From the NCBI RefSeq assembly GCF_014697125.1, contig NZ_JACJRG010000001.1, positions 62,001-126,000 of the forward strand: a stretch of 64,000 nt of DNA, in the 5' to 3' direction. Positions 52,074 through 63,784 of the stretch are shown here, piece after piece. Within the stretch, counting starts at the first letter, position 1. Each line of letters opens with the position of its first letter. This DNA comes from Anabaena minutissima FACHB-250. Lineage in GTDB: Bacteria; Cyanobacteriota; Cyanobacteriia; Cyanobacteriales; Nostocaceae. The position numbers were made by a program, and so were the translations under genes. Under the pieces are notes generated by a model, which saw nothing but the letters and a program-made list of their open reading frames with translations, searched no databases and had not been told where the DNA came from.

Positions 52074-55000
52074 ATGACAGCTACAATTCTGAACTCTGGG
52101 GATATTGCGATCACTGGTTATAACACTACTAATCCTGATAGCATCCGTCTAGTAGTGCTAGTAGATATTGGTGCTGGTACAACCTTCAACATCACAGATA
52201 ACGGTTGGCAATCTATTGGTAGCTTCAGAACTGGAGAGGGAGTCCTGACTTACACCGCACCTGAAAATATCTCTGCGGGTACAGTTCTCACTTGGACAAA
52301 TGGAAATGTAAATAACAATAATTCACCAGGGTTTAACTCCAATAATCCTAGTAATTTTGCCCTCAATGCCAGTGGTGACTCGCTGATTATCTATACAGGA
52401 ACATTAGTCAGTCCAACTTTAATTTATGCACTGAATTCTGGCAACTGGACTAATGCAACTAGTGCGGCTACATCTGCTGAACCCACTGCGGCTAATGGTG
52501 GCACATTGGAAACTGGTATTTCAACAGTAGCAATAACTACCAATGGCACAAATGGCTACTATAGCGGTTCTACTTCTGGAACTCAGGCAGAACTACTAGC
52601 TGCTATCTCCAACCCAGCAAATTGGACTGCTAGTTCCACCATCACTGACATTGCTAATTGGGCATCATCATTTACACTTTCTCAGCCTTTACCAAATATC
52701 CAAATTACCGAGTATATGTACCAAGGTGCTAGCGGTGAATTTATGGAGTTTACCAATCTTGGTACTACAGCAGTAGACTTTACTGGTTGGAGTTACGATG
52801 ATATTGGTCGGACACCGGGTACAGTTGATTTAAGTGCTTTTGGGATTATTCAGCCTGGAGAGTCACTTATCCTGACAGAAGCGACTGAAGAAGCTTTCCG
52901 TGCAGCATGGGGGTTGTCTGCTGACGTTAAGATAATTGGCGGATTGACAAGGAATCTGGGACGGGCTGATGAAATTAACATATATGATAATAACGGAAAT
53001 CTGATAGACCGCCTCACCTATGGAGATACAGTCTTTCCGGGGACAATTCGCACTCAGGCAATTAGTGGCTGGACTGATCCAACAAATCTAGATGCTGTCA
53101 ATATTAATACTGATTGGATATTCTCCTCAGTTGGTGATGCTCAAAATTCCTACGCTTCATCTGGTGGTGATATTGGCAACCCAGGCTTCTATACCATTAA
53201 CGTTACACCCGTCCCTGGTATAACCATTATTCAATCTGGGGGTAGCACCGATGTAACTGAAGGTGGTGCTACAGATAGCCATACCATAGTCTTGAAAACT
53301 CAGCCTACAGCAGATGTCACTATCAGCATTACTGTTGATGATCAGGTGACAACCAGTTCGCCAACTTTGATTTTTACTCCCCAAAACTGGAATATTGCTC
53401 AAATCGTTACCGTTGCAGCCTTTGATGATGATTTAATTGAAGGGACACATACAGGTACAATTGCTCACAATGTCAGCAGTAGTGATGCTAATTATAATGG
53501 GGTGGCGATCGCTAACATCACTGTAAATATTACTGACAATGACGCGCTACCCAACACTAACGTCAACGTCCAAATCACCGAGTATATGTACACCGGTGCA
53601 AATGGAGAATTCGTTGAATTTACTAACCTCGGCACTACAGCAGTAGACTTTACTGGTTGGAGTTACGATGACAACACTCGCATCCCTGGTTCGTTCAATC
53701 TGAGTGCGTTTGGTATTATCCAGCCGGGAGAATCAGTAATTTTAACAGAAGCCTCAGCAGAAGCATTCCGCACAGATTGGGGATTATCTGATTCAGTGAA
53801 AATCATTGGTAACTCTAATCAAGGTTTAGGACGTGAGGATGAGATTAACCTGTACGATAACAATGGAGAGTTAATAGATCGCCTCACCTACAACGATCAA
53901 GGATTTGCAGGTACTATTCGCACTCAAAACGCTAGTGGCTGGACTGATACAGCCAATCTCGATTCTTTGACCATTACTCCTAGTTGGGTGCTTTCCAGCA
54001 TCAATGATGCTCAGAATTCTCGCACATCTATAGGTGGCGATATAGGCAACCCAGGTAGTTATATTCCCAACCCTGTATCCACTGTTGGCGCACCGAGAAT
54101 TGAAATTAATCCTATCACTACCGATTTACTCGATGGTCAAAACCTACCAGTTCCCCTACCCAAAATTGGTGCTGGTGCAATTAGTGGTGTAATTAACGAT
54201 CCTACCGACCCAGCAAAGACACTAGGTATTGATTTTACCCTGAGTGATCCCAACACAGCAATTGGCGACCTGACAGTCACAGTCACCAGCAGTAATCAAA
54301 CAGTTGTTCCTAATGCCAACCTCACTTTGACAGGTACAGGTGCAGACCGGAATCTGAAAATTGCTCCTACTGGCGTAGGTTTAGCAAATATCACTGTTAC
54401 CGTTAGTGACGGTACACTCAGCAGTTCCTACACCATTAACTACGGGGCTTCTGCTGGGTCTATAAATCCCACTACCCGCTTCCTGACAGGGACGAGTGAC
54501 GCTTCCAGTGCGATCGCTATTGATGCTAATTATATGTTCGTTGCCGACGACGAAGATCAAACAATTCGGCTTTACGATCGCCATAATTCCGGTTTACCAT
54601 TAGCCAGCTTTAATTTTACCTCATTGCTGGGATTATCCGGTTCTAGTGAAGTTGATATCGAAGCCTCAACCCGCCTTGGTGACATAATTTACTGGATGGG
54701 TTCTCACAGCAACAACAGCAGTGGTAACGACGCACCCAACCGCGAACGGATTTTTGCTACTCAGATTTCTGGAACGGGAGTCAATACTACCTTAACTTTC
54801 CAAGGATATTACCGTTTCCTCGAAGATGATTTAATTGCTTGGGATAATAGCAACGGTCACGGTTTAGGTGCTAGTTATCTGGGACTAGCTGCTAGTGCAG
54901 CCAATGGCATTTCCCCAGAAATTCGTAGCGGTTTCAATATTGAAGGCTTGACAATTGCACCTGATGGTAATACTGCTTATATTGCCTTTCGTGCGCCCAA

Positions 55001-58000
55001 TCAACCCATACCAGAACGTAATCAAGCGTTAATTATTCCAGTTACTAACTTTACCAGCATCCTCAATGTTGCAGGTGGTATATCTGGTTCTGCAAACTTC
55101 GGTGCGCCTATCTTTTTAGATTTGGGTGGACGTGGTATTCGCAGTATTGAGGGTAACTCTAATAACCAATACCTGATTATTGCTGGCCCCGCAGGTGGGG
55201 CTACAGGAACAGCACCAAACGATTTTCGCCTCTACACCTGGACTGGTAATCCTACTGATGCCCCTGTCTTACGTACTGCCGATTTAACAGCGTTGATTGC
55301 TAACGGTAGCTTTGAATCCATTGTTGAAGTTCCAGATTCCCTGACTAGAACTACCCAAATTCAACTACTAGTAGATAACGGCGATACCGTATGGTACAAC
55401 AACGGCACAATTTCCAAAGACTTATCTCAAGACAACTTCCAAAAATTCCGCAGCGAAGTCATTACCTTGGGTTCTCCTATCTTGACCACACCAGCTGGGG
55501 CAATTTCCCTCAATACTCCCTACTCCCAAGACTTTAATAGTCTGATTAATTCGGGTTCGGAAACCTGGACTGATAGCACTACAATCGCTGGTTGGTATAC
55601 TGCTAGAACCGGAACCGGCACCACAATTGCCGCCTCAACTGGAAGCAGCACCGCAGGTAATCTCTACAGTTTCGGTTTAGATTCAGACCGCGCTTTAGGT
55701 TCTATCGGTTCAGGTAACGCAGCCGCAGGTAATTTCTTCTGGGGTGCAAGATTCTTTAACGATACCGGAGATGTAATTGATCAGCTGTATGTTAGCTATT
55801 ACGGCGAACAATGGCGCAGTGGTGGTGCTACCTCCAATCCCCAAACCATTGATTTCCAATACCAAATCGCTGCAAATAGTTTAACTGGTGGTAACTGGAT
55901 TGATGTCAACAATCTGGATTTCACTAGTCTTGTCAACAACGTGGCTGCTGGCGCACTCAATGGTAATTTAAGTACCAACCGCACTTTAATTTCTGGCACA
56001 ATTAGCAGTTTATCTCTCAATCCTGGTGAAGAAATATGGTTGCGTTGGGTTGATATTGACCATCCAGGTACAGATCATGGTTTGGGTATTGATGATTTAC
56101 AAATTTCCACTGCACCCCTACCTAGTATCACCTTGATTGAGTCCGGTGGTAGCACCAATGTCACCGAAGGCGGGGCGACGGATAGCTATACCATCGTGCT
56201 GAATACCCAGCCTACAGCCGATGTGATTGTTACCATTACCCCCGATTCCCAAACTGCAACCAGTGCTACAACCCTCACCTTCACCCCTCTCAACTGGAAT
56301 ATCCCCCAAACTGTAACGGTAATTGCAGTTGATGATGATTTAGTGGAAGGTACACACAGCAGTGTGATTATTCACGCCGTCAGCAGTAACGATACTAACT
56401 ACAACGGTCTAAATATTGGTTCAGTCACTGCAACTATTACCGATAATGATGTTTCCCTGACTGTTACCAAAATTCACCAGATTCAAGGTAGCGGTGCAAC
56501 CTTCAATTCTGACTTCGGTGAGATTCGCACGATTGAGGGGATTGTCGTTGCAGCCTTCCCTGGTGGTTCTGGTTTGAATGGCTTCTTTGTCCAAGAAGAA
56601 GACGCAGATGTGGATGATGACACTACAACTTCCGAAGGTATCTTTGTTTTCGACCTCACAGGACAGTTCTCTGGTAGCGTTGGTGATAAAGTGCGGGTAA
56701 CGGGAACGGTGAGCGAATTTAGCAGCAGTAGTACCAGTAGCCTGACCCAACTATCTCAAGTTAGCAGTGTCATCAATTTCGGTGCTGATGTTTTACCCAC
56801 GGTTACTAACATCCAGTTCCCTGTAACTAGCGTTGCTGATTTGGAACGTTATGAAGGGATGCTAGTTAATGTCAGTGCTGCCAGTGGAGGTTTAACTGTT
56901 ACTGAACATTTCCAACTCGGTCGTTTTGGTCAGGTTGTACTTTCTTCCACTGGTGCTAGTGACCAACCAGGTACAGACGCAAGACTAGAACAATATACCC
57001 AATTCAATGACCCCAGTGTTGCTGGTTACTCTGCTTATTTACAAGATATTGCCACACGCCGGATTATCTTAGATGACGGTAGAGGGATTCAAAACCCTGA
57101 CCCAATTATTTTTGGTCGTGGTGGTGAACCTTTAAGTCCTAGCAATACTCTTCGGGGTGGTGATACGGTTGCTAGTATTACTGGTGTTTTAGACCATCGT
57201 TTTGAAGGGTATCGTGTTCAAACCTCCACAGGTGCGGACTTTACACCAGTTAATCCCCGTCCAGAGAATAAACCAGATGTCGGGGGGACGCTGAAAGTTG
57301 CCAGTTTTAATGTTCTCAACTACTTTAACGGTAATGGAACTGGTGGCGGCTTTACCAGTTCTGAACAACGGGGTGCAGATAACCTAACTGAGTTTAACCG
57401 TCAGCGTGATAAGACGATCGCTGCTATTTTGGGATTAGATGCCGATGTTGTCGGTCTGATTGAAATTGAGAATGATGGCTATGGTGCAAACAGTGCTATT
57501 CAAGATTTAGTCAATGGACTAAATGCAGTTGCCGGTGCTGGTACTTATGCCTTTATTAATCCTGGAATGCCCCAACTCGGTACGGATGCGATCGCAGTTG
57601 GTTTTATCTACAAACCCGGTAGTGTGACTCCAGTAGGTATAGCCGCTACAGTCCCCGATGGTTTTGGTCAAGGTGCTTTTGATAACAATAACCGTAAACC
57701 CCTAGCCCAATCTTTCCTGCAAAACTCCACTGGTGAAGAATTTACTGCTGTAATTAATCACTTCAAATCCAAGGGTTCTAGTTCTGGAAATCCTGGTGAT
57801 GCTGACGCTGGAGATGGTCAAGGTTTATCTAATGGTACAAGGACTCGTGCATCTGAAGATTTAGCCACATGGTTAGCGACAAATCCCACAGGAACAACTG
57901 ACACAGATTACCTGATTCTCGGTGATATCAACGCCTACGCCCAGGAAGACCCAATTAAGGCCTTGGAAAATGCCGGATACAACAATCTAGTACCCAATAC

Positions 58001-59222
58001 TTCCTACTCCTATGTATTTGATGGTCAATGGGGTTCTTTAGACCATGCTTTAGCTAATGGTTCTTTAACATCCCAAGTAACTGGTGCTGCAAAATGGCAC
58101 ATTAACGCCGATGAACCAAATGTTTTGGACTACAACACCAACTTTAAATCAGTAGGACAACAAAGTAGTTTATACAGTCCTGATGCTTTCCGTTCTTCAG
58201 ACCACGACCCAGTAATTGTAGGGCTAAATCTCAATACTGCACCAGTAGCTGTGAATGATATGGCTACTACCAATGAAAACACAGCTGTTAATGTTAACGT
58301 CCTGGCTAATGACAGTGATGTTAATGGTGATCTTCTGCAACTGAGTCTGTTATCTATTCCCGTTAATGGTATTGCTGTTATCAATGACAATGGCACACCA
58401 GACAACTTTGCTGATGACTTTATTGCCTACACTCCGAATCTCGGCTACGTTGGCAGTGATAGTTTCACTTACTCTATCAACGATGCTAAAGGTGGCACGG
58501 CAACAGCATCGGTGAACGTAACTATCAACGCCAGTGGCGACATTATTGGCACTCCTGGTAACGATATTCTCACAGGTACTAACAAGAATGATCTGATCCG
58601 GGGTCTGGGTGGCAATGATACTTTACTAGGTGGTAATGGTGATGACACCCTCTACGGTGACAATGGCAACGATACCATACTAAGTGGTAACGGTAATGAC
58701 ACCCTGTATAGTGGTGACGGAGATGACTATCTAGATGGTGGTAACGGCAATGACACCTTGTATGGTGGTGACGGAGATGACTATCTAGATGGTGGTAACG
58801 GCAATGACACCCTGTATGGTGGTGACGGTAATGATACTTTAATCGGTGGTAATGGCGATGATCTACTAGTTGGCGGTAAGGGAAGCGATTTATTCAATGG
58901 CGGTAACGGCCGCGATCGCTTCTATTTGAGTGATACTCGTAGTGGAGATTTTGATACCATTACTGACTTTAAAGTTGGGCAGGATACAATCTTGATCTCC
59001 AAGTCAGAATTTGGAATCAGTCAAGCTTTGGGTAAACTTGATCCTGGTTTATTCCGTCTTGGTAGTAGTGCCGTAGCAGCGAGCGATCGCTTTATCTACG
59101 ACAATACTACAGGTCAACTTTTCTTTGATGAAGATGGTATTGGCAATACAGCCAAAATTCAGATAGGTTTGTTATCGAATAAAGCGGCACTCACTAATAG
59201 CAATGTGACTGTGATTGCGTAA
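52074..59222 (+). CDS. Giant secreted RTX protein with lamin-tail, DUF3616, nuclease and cadherin-like domains
   Basis: I use the ATG at 52074 (a TTG at 52050 adds eight residues). The 2382 residues contain: an N-terminal beta domain (1-200), two lamin-tail domains (about 206-375 and 497-665; both with [23 protein letters not shown] text), two Calx-beta-like segments (about 380-490 and 1350-1460), a DUF3616 domain (about 800-1130), an OB-fold plus endonuclease/exonuclease/phosphatase domain (about 1460-2050), a cadherin-like domain and RTX repeats. The nuclease motifs [27 protein letters not shown] and SDHDPVIVG are intact. It should be exported by a type I system and act outside as a nuclease or phosphodiesterase. 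Confidence 0.92.
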   Translation: MTATILNSGDIAITGYNTTNPDSIRLVVLVDIGAGTTFNITDNGWQSIGSFRTGEGVLTYTAPENISAGTVLTWTNGNVNNNNSPGFNSNNPSNFALNASGDSLIIYTGTLVSPTLIYALNSGNWTNATSAATSAEPTAANGGTLETGISTVAITTNGTNGYYSGSTSGTQAELLAAISNPANWTASSTITDIANWASSFTLSQPLPNIQITEYMYQGASGEFMEFTNLGTTAVDFTGWSYDDIGRTPGTVDLSAFGIIQPGESLILTEATEEAFRAAWGLSADVKIIGGLTRNLGRADEINIYDNNGNLIDRLTYGDTVFPGTIRTQAISGWTDPTNLDAVNINTDWIFSSVGDAQNSYASSGGDIGNPGFYTINVTPVPGITIIQSGGSTDVTEGGATDSHTIVLKTQPTADVTISITVDDQVTTSSPTLIFTPQNWNIAQIVTVAAFDDDLIEGTHTGTIAHNVSSSDANYNGVAIANITVNITDNDALPNTNVNVQITEYMYTGANGEFVEFTNLGTTAVDFTGWSYDDNTRIPGSFNLSAFGIIQPGESVILTEASAEAFRTDWGLSDSVKIIGNSNQGLGREDEINLYDNNGELIDRLTYNDQGFAGTIRTQNASGWTDTANLDSLTITPSWVLSSINDAQNSRTSIGGDIGNPGSYIPNPVSTVGAPRIEINPITTDLLDGQNLPVPLPKIGAGAISGVINDPTDPAKTLGIDFTLSDPNTAIGDLTVTVTSSNQTVVPNANLTLTGTGADRNLKIAPTGVGLANITVTVSDGTLSSSYTINYGASAGSINPTTRFLTGTSDASSAIAIDANYMFVADDEDQTIRLYDRHNSGLPLASFNFTSLLGLSGSSEVDIEASTRLGDIIYWMGSHSNNSSGNDAPNRERIFATQISGTGVNTTLTFQGYYRFLEDDLIAWDNSNGHGLGASYLGLAASAANGISPEIRSGFNIEGLTIAPDGNTAYIAFRAPNQPIPERNQALIIPVTNFTSILNVAGGISGSANFGAPIFLDLGGRGIRSIEGNSNNQYLIIAGPAGGATGTAPNDFRLYTWTGNPTDAPVLRTADLTALIANGSFESIVEVPDSLTRTTQIQLLVDNGDTVWYNNGTISKDLSQDNFQKFRSEVITLGSPILTTPAGAISLNTPYSQDFNSLINSGSETWTDSTTIAGWYTARTGTGTTIAASTGSSTAGNLYSFGLDSDRALGSIGSGNAAAGNFFWGARFFNDTGDVIDQLYVSYYGEQWRSGGATSNPQTIDFQYQIAANSLTGGNWIDVNNLDFTSLVNNVAAGALNGNLSTNRTLISGTISSLSLNPGEEIWLRWVDIDHPGTDHGLGIDDLQISTAPLPSITLIESGGSTNVTEGGATDSYTIVLNTQPTADVIVTITPDSQTATSATTLTFTPLNWNIPQTVTVIAVDDDLVEGTHSSVIIHAVSSNDTNYNGLNIGSVTATITDNDVSLTVTKIHQIQGSGATFNSDFGEIRTIEGIVVAAFPGGSGLNGFFVQEEDADVDDDTTTSEGIFVFDLTGQFSGSVGDKVRVTGTVSEFSSSSTSSLTQLSQVSSVINFGADVLPTVTNIQFPVTSVADLERYEGMLVNVSAASGGLTVTEHFQLGRFGQVVLSSTGASDQPGTDARLEQYTQFNDPSVAGYSAYLQDIATRRIILDDGRGIQNPDPIIFGRGGEPLSPSNTLRGGDTVASITGVLDHRFEGYRVQTSTGADFTPVNPRPENKPDVGGTLKVASFNVLNYFNGNGTGGGFTSSEQRGADNLTEFNRQRDKTIAAILGLDADVVGLIEIENDGYGANSAIQDLVNGLNAVAGAGTYAFINPGMPQLGTDAIAVGFIYKPGSVTPVGIAATVPDGFGQGAFDNNNRKPLAQSFLQNSTGEEFTAVINHFKSKGSSSGNPGDADAGDGQGLSNGTRTRASEDLATWLATNPTGTTDTDYLILGDINAYAQEDPIKALENAGYNNLVPNTSYSYVFDGQWGSLDHALANGSLTSQVTGAAKWHINADEPNVLDYNTNFKSVGQQSSLYSPDAFRSSDHDPVIVGLNLNTAPVAVNDMATTNENTAVNVNVLANDSDVNGDLLQLSLLSIPVNGIAVINDNGTPDNFADDFIAYTPNLGYVGSDSFTYSINDAKGGTATASVNVTINASGDIIGTPGNDILTGTNKNDLIRGLGGNDTLLGGNGDDTLYGDNGNDTILSGNGNDTLYSGDGDDYLDGGNGNDTLYGGDGDDYLDGGNGNDTLYGGDGNDTLIGGNGDDLLVGGKGSDLFNGGNGRDRFYLSDTRSGDFDTITDFKVGQDTILISKSEFGISQALGKLDPGLFRLGSSAVAASDRFIYDNTTGQLFFDEDGIGNTAKIQIGLLSNKAALTNSNVTVIA
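58546..58910 (+). repeat. RTX calcium-binding nonapeptide repeats
   Basis: About a dozen GGxGxDxxx nonapeptides (for example [20 protein letters not shown]) fold as a calcium-binding beta-roll that serves type I secretion. A 54-bp stretch coding for two nonapeptide pairs is nearly identical in adjacent copies (about 58717-58824), so the array expanded recently. Confidence 0.92.
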
Positions 59223-59231
59223 ACTTTCAGG

Positions 59232-59270
59232 ACTCAAGCCCCAGTTTTGTCAACAAACTGGGGCTTGAGT
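59232..59270. terminator. Bidirectional terminator overlapping the end of the radical SAM gene
   Basis: A perfect 16-bp stem (59232-59247 with 59255-59270) and 7-nt loop, followed on the plus strand by TCTTCTTTCT. It lies 10 bp after the RTX gene stop. Its right arm and loop contain the last codons and stop of the reverse gene that ends at 59250. Confidence 0.85.
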
Positions 59271-60842
59271 TCTTCTTTCTGGCTCTGGTAACACAGGGAC
59301 GTTAAGTGGGTCGTAGCCTAATTGTTGAGTAATCCGTTCCCTAGCTAAACTGCGGTACTCCCAAAAATGTTCCCCCGCCGCACACAGACCTAAATACATA
59401 TTGAGAACTTGAGGCTTTTTGAGCAGAATCGTCCAGAGTTGTCGCCAAAACTGCCAGCGAATTTCAGGTCGCCGTAAGCCCTGAAGCCAGATAACCTGAG
59501 CCACAATCTGCAATCCCTTCCCTGGCGAAAATTGCATAGTTTGCTTCCGCTCAGGGGGTGAGTTAATACTGAGGCATTGCTGAAAACAGCGTCTGAGATA
59601 GTTACTAGGTTCATATAATGTCCAGAATCCTTCTGCGTACTCCCTCGCAATTTCAGCCAGAGGGCGGGTAGGAATAAAATTCATCAAGGAATTCTGATCT
59701 CCCACTTCAGTAACGCCAACACCTTCTACTAAACGCTGCTCTGTTTGCAGACGATTCCATAAAGCAGTGTTGGGCAAAGCTTGAAGGATACCCAACATCG
59801 GTTGAGGAATACTGGTTTGTTCCACAAAAGCTTGAATTCGTTCTCCTGCGCCTTGCCGTTCCCCGTCAAAACCCAGGATAAACCCGGCATAAATGAGCAT
59901 ACCTGCCTCATTGATCTTGCGACAGGCTTCGATGAGTGGATTACGAGTATTTTGTAGTTTTTGTGTTATTTGCAAGCTATCTTGGTCAGGGGTTTCAATG
60001 CCGAGAAAGACAGCATAAAAGCCTGCTTCATTCATCAGATGTAGGAGTTCATCGTCTTCTGCTAAATTCACAGAAGCTTCGGTGATGAAGGTAAATGGGT
60101 AGTTGTGCTGCTTCACCCAAGGAATCAATTCTTTGAGGAAACGTTTGACGTTACGCTGATTGCCAATAAAGTTGTCATCAACAATGAAGAGTGAGCCTCG
60201 CCAACCTAAATCATAAAGAGCTTGTAACTCGGTTATGGTTTGGTGAGGTTCTTTAGTACGTGATTTACGACCGTAGAGTGTAATAATATCGCAAAACTCG
60301 CAATTGAAGGGGCAACCGCGAGAAAATTGGATAGCCATCATTAAGTAGGCATCCCGTTGCAGCAGGTCAAAACGTGGCATCGGGCTTTGAGTGACATCAG
60401 GTTTTTCCACGGAACGAAAGATGCCTCGCTCTTTGCCGTCTTTGAGCGCTTCAAGAAACAATGGAACTGTCAACTCCCCTTCATCCAAAACCAGATAATG
60501 CGCTCCAGAGTTTAGGGCATCTTGGGGGATAGAGGTGGGATAAGGTCCACCGACGGCGACTTTTTTACCTAACCGCACCGCTTTTTGAATCAGGGCATGA
60601 AAATCTGGTTTCTGCACGAGCATTGCAGACAGGATAACGATGTCGCACCACTGCCAATCAGCTTCTGTTTCCAGATTAACATTGCGATCGCAAAATCTAA
60701 TTTCCCAGTCCTTCGGTAAAAGTGCTGCTACTGTAATGATTCCCAGGGGCGGTAAGACGGCTTTTAGTCCGGCAATTTTCATAAAGCGATCGTAAGACCA
60801 AAAAGACTGGGGAAATTGAGGGTAAATTAATAGTGCTTTCAT
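59250..60842 (-). CDS. B12-binding domain radical SAM protein with DUF4070-type C-terminus
   Basis: The 530-residue protein has an N-terminal cobalamin-binding-like Rossmann domain (1-140; ALLIYPQFPQSFWSYDRFMK), a radical SAM core with SRGCPFNCEFCDI (CxxxCxxC, about residues 173-185), VDDNFIGN and GFILGFDGE, and a C-terminal helical part (about 350-510) of the DUF4070 type. Enzymes of this class do methylations or ring rearrangements on lipids and natural products; the hopanoid C-2 methylase HpnP is one relative, but I cannot say whether this is it. AAAGG lies five bases before the ATG. The gene's 3' end is built into a terminator. Confidence 0.9.
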   Translation of the reverse strand: MKALLIYPQFPQSFWSYDRFMKIAGLKAVLPPLGIITVAALLPKDWEIRFCDRNVNLETEADWQWCDIVILSAMLVQKPDFHALIQKAVRLGKKVAVGGPYPTSIPQDALNSGAHYLVLDEGELTVPLFLEALKDGKERGIFRSVEKPDVTQSPMPRFDLLQRDAYLMMAIQFSRGCPFNCEFCDIITLYGRKSRTKEPHQTITELQALYDLGWRGSLFIVDDNFIGNQRNVKRFLKELIPWVKQHNYPFTFITEASVNLAEDDELLHLMNEAGFYAVFLGIETPDQDSLQITQKLQNTRNPLIEACRKINEAGMLIYAGFILGFDGERQGAGERIQAFVEQTSIPQPMLGILQALPNTALWNRLQTEQRLVEGVGVTEVGDQNSLMNFIPTRPLAEIAREYAEGFWTLYEPSNYLRRCFQQCLSINSPPERKQTMQFSPGKGLQIVAQVIWLQGLRRPEIRWQFWRQLWTILLKKPQVLNMYLGLCAAGEHFWEYRSLARERITQQLGYDPLNVPVLPEPERRTQAPVC

Positions 60843-61104
60843 GAAATCCTTTGTGTAATTTTAGTTGACTCTCATAGGAGCAAATACAGTCAAAAAGTAC
60901 ACTTGAATTTGCTTACTAGTGCATCTCTCTTAGTCTTGGCAATATTTTAGAAAATTAGCATTTTGCTATATTATTCAGCCTAGATAAAAATCTAGTTGCT
61001 CCTCACAAATGTGAACTCATTAAAACAATAAATTTCTGACAATACTTTCTAAGCAAATTATTATATGTAATAGACGAATATGTAAATATACCTTAGTAAA
61101 TACA
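60843..61104. other. Gene-free spacer upstream of the radical SAM gene
   Basis: AT-rich DNA with no frame of note. It should carry the promoter of the leftward radical SAM gene. A CTCCTCACA stretch near 60997 recalls the core of the small RNA Yfr1 but lacks its flanking stems. Confidence 0.45.
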
Positions 61105-61144
61105 TTTATGGGGCGGTGATTCTCTAGAATCACCGCCCCATAAA
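61105..61144. terminator. Long perfect hairpin after the fasciclin gene
   Basis: 61105-61123 (TTTATGGGGCGGTGATTCT) is the exact reverse complement of 61126-61144, giving a 19-bp palindrome. It lies 29 bp downstream of the fasciclin stop on the reverse strand; a T-rich tail is weak. Confidence 0.8.
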
Positions 61145-61172
61145 TAGTATTCTCTATTTTTAAAGTGGTTGC

Positions 61173-61574
61173 TTATGCAGGAATCAACACTGTGTCAATT
61201 ACGTGAATAACACCGTTATCAGCAGCAACATCAGGTTTTGCCACAGTGGCATCATTTATTTTGACACCATTAGAAGCATCAATTTTCACATCAGAACCCT
61301 CTACAGTAGTAGCTGACTTCATTTTAACTACATCAGCTGCTAAAACTTTACCTGAGACAACATGATAAGTTAGGATTTTCTTAAGTTTTGGAATATCCTT
61401 CAGTAAAGCATCTACTGTACCTTTTGGAAGTTTATTAAATGCCTCATCAGTAGGGGCAAAAACGGTGAATGGTCCAGCACCTTTGAGCGTATCAACTAAC
61501 CCAGCAGCCTTAACAGCAGCAACTAGGGTATTGAAAGAACCAGCTTTTACAGCAGTATCAACAATATCAGCCAT
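61173..61574 (-). CDS. Single-domain fasciclin (FAS1) protein
   Basis: The 133-residue product is one FAS1 domain: [20 protein letters not shown], the first conserved box [17 protein letters not shown], the YH motif in [14 protein letters not shown] and the second box [17 protein letters not shown]1 domains mediate adhesion or bind hydrophobic ligands. Most are exported, but no signal peptide is seen here, so the protein may stay in the cytoplasm or use another route, as in other short cyanobacterial FAS1 proteins. It is monocistronic with a strong hairpin after it. Confidence 0.94.
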   Translation of the reverse strand: MADIVDTAVKAGSFNTLVAAVKAAGLVDTLKGAGPFTVFAPTDEAFNKLPKGTVDALLKDIPKLKKILTYHVVSGKVLAADVVKMKSATTVEGSDVKIDASNGVKINDATVAKPDVAADNGVIHVIDTVLIPA

Positions 61575-61909
61575 GAGTTTTTATTAAATTCATTAAGTTA
61601 CACGAGCAATGTAAACTTTTTTAAAGTTTCTTGTATCTATCTTTAGGTATGGAATTAACCTCTCCCGTTTTCTCGGTTGCCAAATATTTAGAAGCAGAAA
61701 GTAAAAGCGAACTCCCTCAACGCTAACGATGACAGATATCTATGAGGATATTTTTTTATTTTAGCGATCGCTAAACCTGTGTAATCCATTTTGAGACTGA
61801 TTCACTGATTCGTTATAATCTGAAAACGATAAATTTTGCTAAAGAGGGCAAATGTATGACTATCACCACTACTTGGTCGCGCTGACATCAAATCTAGTCA
61901 ACTCAAAAA
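61575..61909. other. Spacer, 335 bp, with a possible gene remnant
   Basis: No gene. A GAGG-preceded ATG at 61856 opens a nine-codon frame (MTITTTWSR) and then a stop; this looks like the start of a lost gene or chance. The rest is AT-rich and contains one HIP1-like GCGATCGC at about 61764. Confidence 0.4.
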
Positions 61910-62215
61910 TCATCTCATAAAATCTATATGAGCAGCTACAAGCATCTGTGCTTGCCTTAAAACGTTCCCAAATAAATAAGTAGGAATTTGCCAAGCTGCC
62001 ACTGTCCTTTCTTTAATAATATCTTGTACGCTAATTGCGATTAATTCGTGTTCTGGTGGCTCTCCTTCAACTGCACCAGACCAAGTAAAAGCTAATAAGA
62101 AATCATCATATCCAGGTAAGGATGCAACCAAGCATTCTTCTGAGGCTGGCTGGCAATTAATCCCGTATTCATGGGTAAGTGCTACTAATTTCTGGAAATT
62201 GTTGGAATTCATCAT
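61910..62215 (-). CDS. Hypothetical protein, 101 residues
   Basis: From the ATG at 62215 the product reads MMNSNNFQKLVALTHEYGIN then CQPASEECLVASLPGYDDFL. A GTG at 62236 would add seven residues. It looks like a compact soluble alpha/beta protein with two cysteines in the N-terminal third and a C-terminal helix (FGNVLRQAQMLVAAHIDFM). I know no family for it. It is flanked by spacers of over 300 bp on both sides, so it is probably its own transcription unit. Confidence 0.6.
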   Translation of the reverse strand: MMNSNNFQKLVALTHEYGINCQPASEECLVASLPGYDDFLLAFTWSGAVEGEPPEHELIAISVQDIIKERTVAAWQIPTYLFGNVLRQAQMLVAAHIDFMR

Positions 62216-62545
62216 TGATATTTTGCGTTGTATCACACAGCAGTTACTATGAAATTTCCCAAATAGTGAGTGAGAATTTCAGTTTTTGCTGAAAGTTGAA
62301 ATTTTTTACCAAAGTTCATCCAGAAATCTTACTGCTAATTTATAGTGCCATTAGCAATAATTGCTACAGTTCTATAAAAGCTTGAGAGGACTTTTATTTA
62401 CTGACCACACGCAAGGCTTTAAACTTCCCCTCAAGTATTAATTTTGCTTAATTACTTAGTATACATATTCATTAAGTTGCATTAAAACGCAGTGCAACGC
62501 AACACGATATTATATAAATAGGGATGAATTGCTGAATAAATCTTC
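62216..62545. other. Gene-free spacer, 330 bp
   Basis: AT-rich DNA between two leftward genes. I see no repeat family member and no small gene with a ribosome site. It should contain the promoter of the 101-residue gene. Confidence 0.45.
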
Positions 62546-63781
62546 TTAACCCGAACTGATGTTAGTTATGTATCTGCTTACTAATCTTATTGGTCGGATT
62601 AAGTAGTATAGAAAAGAAAAACTAGCTGGCAATGCGAAAAATTCTCGGTCTGCTTGGCTAGTATCAGTGATTACCTTTCTGGTTGTAAAACTCAAAAATT
62701 GCCACACCAGATAAATACGATCTGGCATTCTACTGAGTGGACCATTTATCATCAGGTGCTGAAAAAAAAGTTTAATTATCAGTGGACTTTTAATTTTTGT
62801 GAAAAGATGTTTCTGCATCCGTACAACATAAATTAAAATTGTTGGATCGATTTTCATCTGTTGTTGAATAGCCTGTTTTACTTGATCTGGTAAAGGGGTA
62901 TTCAGGAGAGTGTTAACTATCAATAGACTAATAAAGAATGGTCTTTTAAGTTCTAGACTGTTTACTTTCTGCAATAATTGTTCCCAATCAAATCCCTGTT
63001 GAATACGCAATAATTCAGCTAAATCGCAAATCTGAGCCAAAGACTCTCTACCTTCATTAACTCCTCTAGCAACTTGTACAGCGAGGATGATTAACAAATC
63101 ATCACAAGAGAATTTGATGATAGATTCACCTTTGAGGGTTAAAGGACTGCTTCGTTGCCACAAAGTTTCAAAATCAGGAAGTTTAAAAGGGAAGTAAGAT
63201 AAGGGAGTCAGTTCACAGTGAAGATCCACCACTACTTCTGGTTTCTGGCTATGGACAAAAGTTTGTTGCCAACCATAGTAGTCAGCTTCTAGTTGATATT
63301 TCTGAGCAATCAATAATTCTTGAGCTTTGACTATATCCTGTTGTCTCACCAGAATATCTAGGTCGCTAAATTGTCTCATGGCTAAATTGCCATAAATAGA
63401 AATAGCTAAAACAAGACCTTTAAAAGGAATTGCCCGAATTTTGTGAGCTTCAAAAAGCTTAAGAATGTTAAGCAATTCGTGGCTCAAAAATAAGTTACGG
63501 CTAGCATTAGTGTGATAATGATTCTGAAGCTGAGTTAAAACTATTTTGGGAATATCTTCTTTCCCAGTGGTCTTGAGACTCTGGTACAGGAGTGGTATCG
63601 TCCCATGATATGCTGCTATTTCCATGAGATATGTCCAGTCTATATTTTGCTGGAGTATGGTATTAATTCGCTCTGCTGTTTCGGGGTCTATATGAGTTCG
63701 GGTACAACACAGAAGTAGCTCGATTTCTGGACGGCTAACCTTTGTTGGCAATTGAGTAATAGGCTTGTTTAAGGTAATCAT
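62546..63781 (-). CDS. Nucleotidyltransferase-fold protein next to an ABC exporter
   Basis: The 411-residue product belongs to the uncharacterised nucleotidyltransferase family (PF14907-like). It has PETAERINTILQQNIDWTYL near the start and the polymerase-beta-like core IRAIPFKGLVLAISIYGNLA followed by MRQFSDLDILV, where the two Asp of SDLDIL are metal ligands. Then comes VVVDLHCELTPLSYFPF with a third acidic residue. Family members often sit in lasso-peptide and related peptide clusters, where some modify the peptide. It starts 3 bp after the stop of an ABC exporter gene, so the two form an operon that continues beyond the right edge. Confidence 0.82.
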   Translation of the reverse strand: MITLNKPITQLPTKVSRPEIELLLCCTRTHIDPETAERINTILQQNIDWTYLMEIAAYHGTIPLLYQSLKTTGKEDIPKIVLTQLQNHYHTNASRNLFLSHELLNILKLFEAHKIRAIPFKGLVLAISIYGNLAMRQFSDLDILVRQQDIVKAQELLIAQKYQLEADYYGWQQTFVHSQKPEVVVDLHCELTPLSYFPFKLPDFETLWQRSSPLTLKGESIIKFSCDDLLIILAVQVARGVNEGRESLAQICDLAELLRIQQGFDWEQLLQKVNSLELKRPFFISLLIVNTLLNTPLPDQVKQAIQQQMKIDPTILIYVVRMQKHLFTKIKSPLIIKLFFQHLMINGPLSRMPDRIYLVWQFLSFTTRKVITDTSQADREFFALPASFSFLYYLIRPIRLVSRYITNISSG

Positions 63782-63784
63782 AAA

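Noticed and set aside
60985..61025. Small RNA Yfr1-like motif CTCCTCACA
   Set aside because: The core is incomplete and the flanking stem-loops of Yfr1 are absent.
61856..61885. Nine-codon frame MTITTTWSR with a GAGG site
   Set aside because: Too short to support as a gene; kept only as a note on the spacer.
62654..62836. 60-codon forward frame inside the nucleotidyltransferase gene
   Set aside because: Antisense shadow of a conserved protein, no ribosome site.
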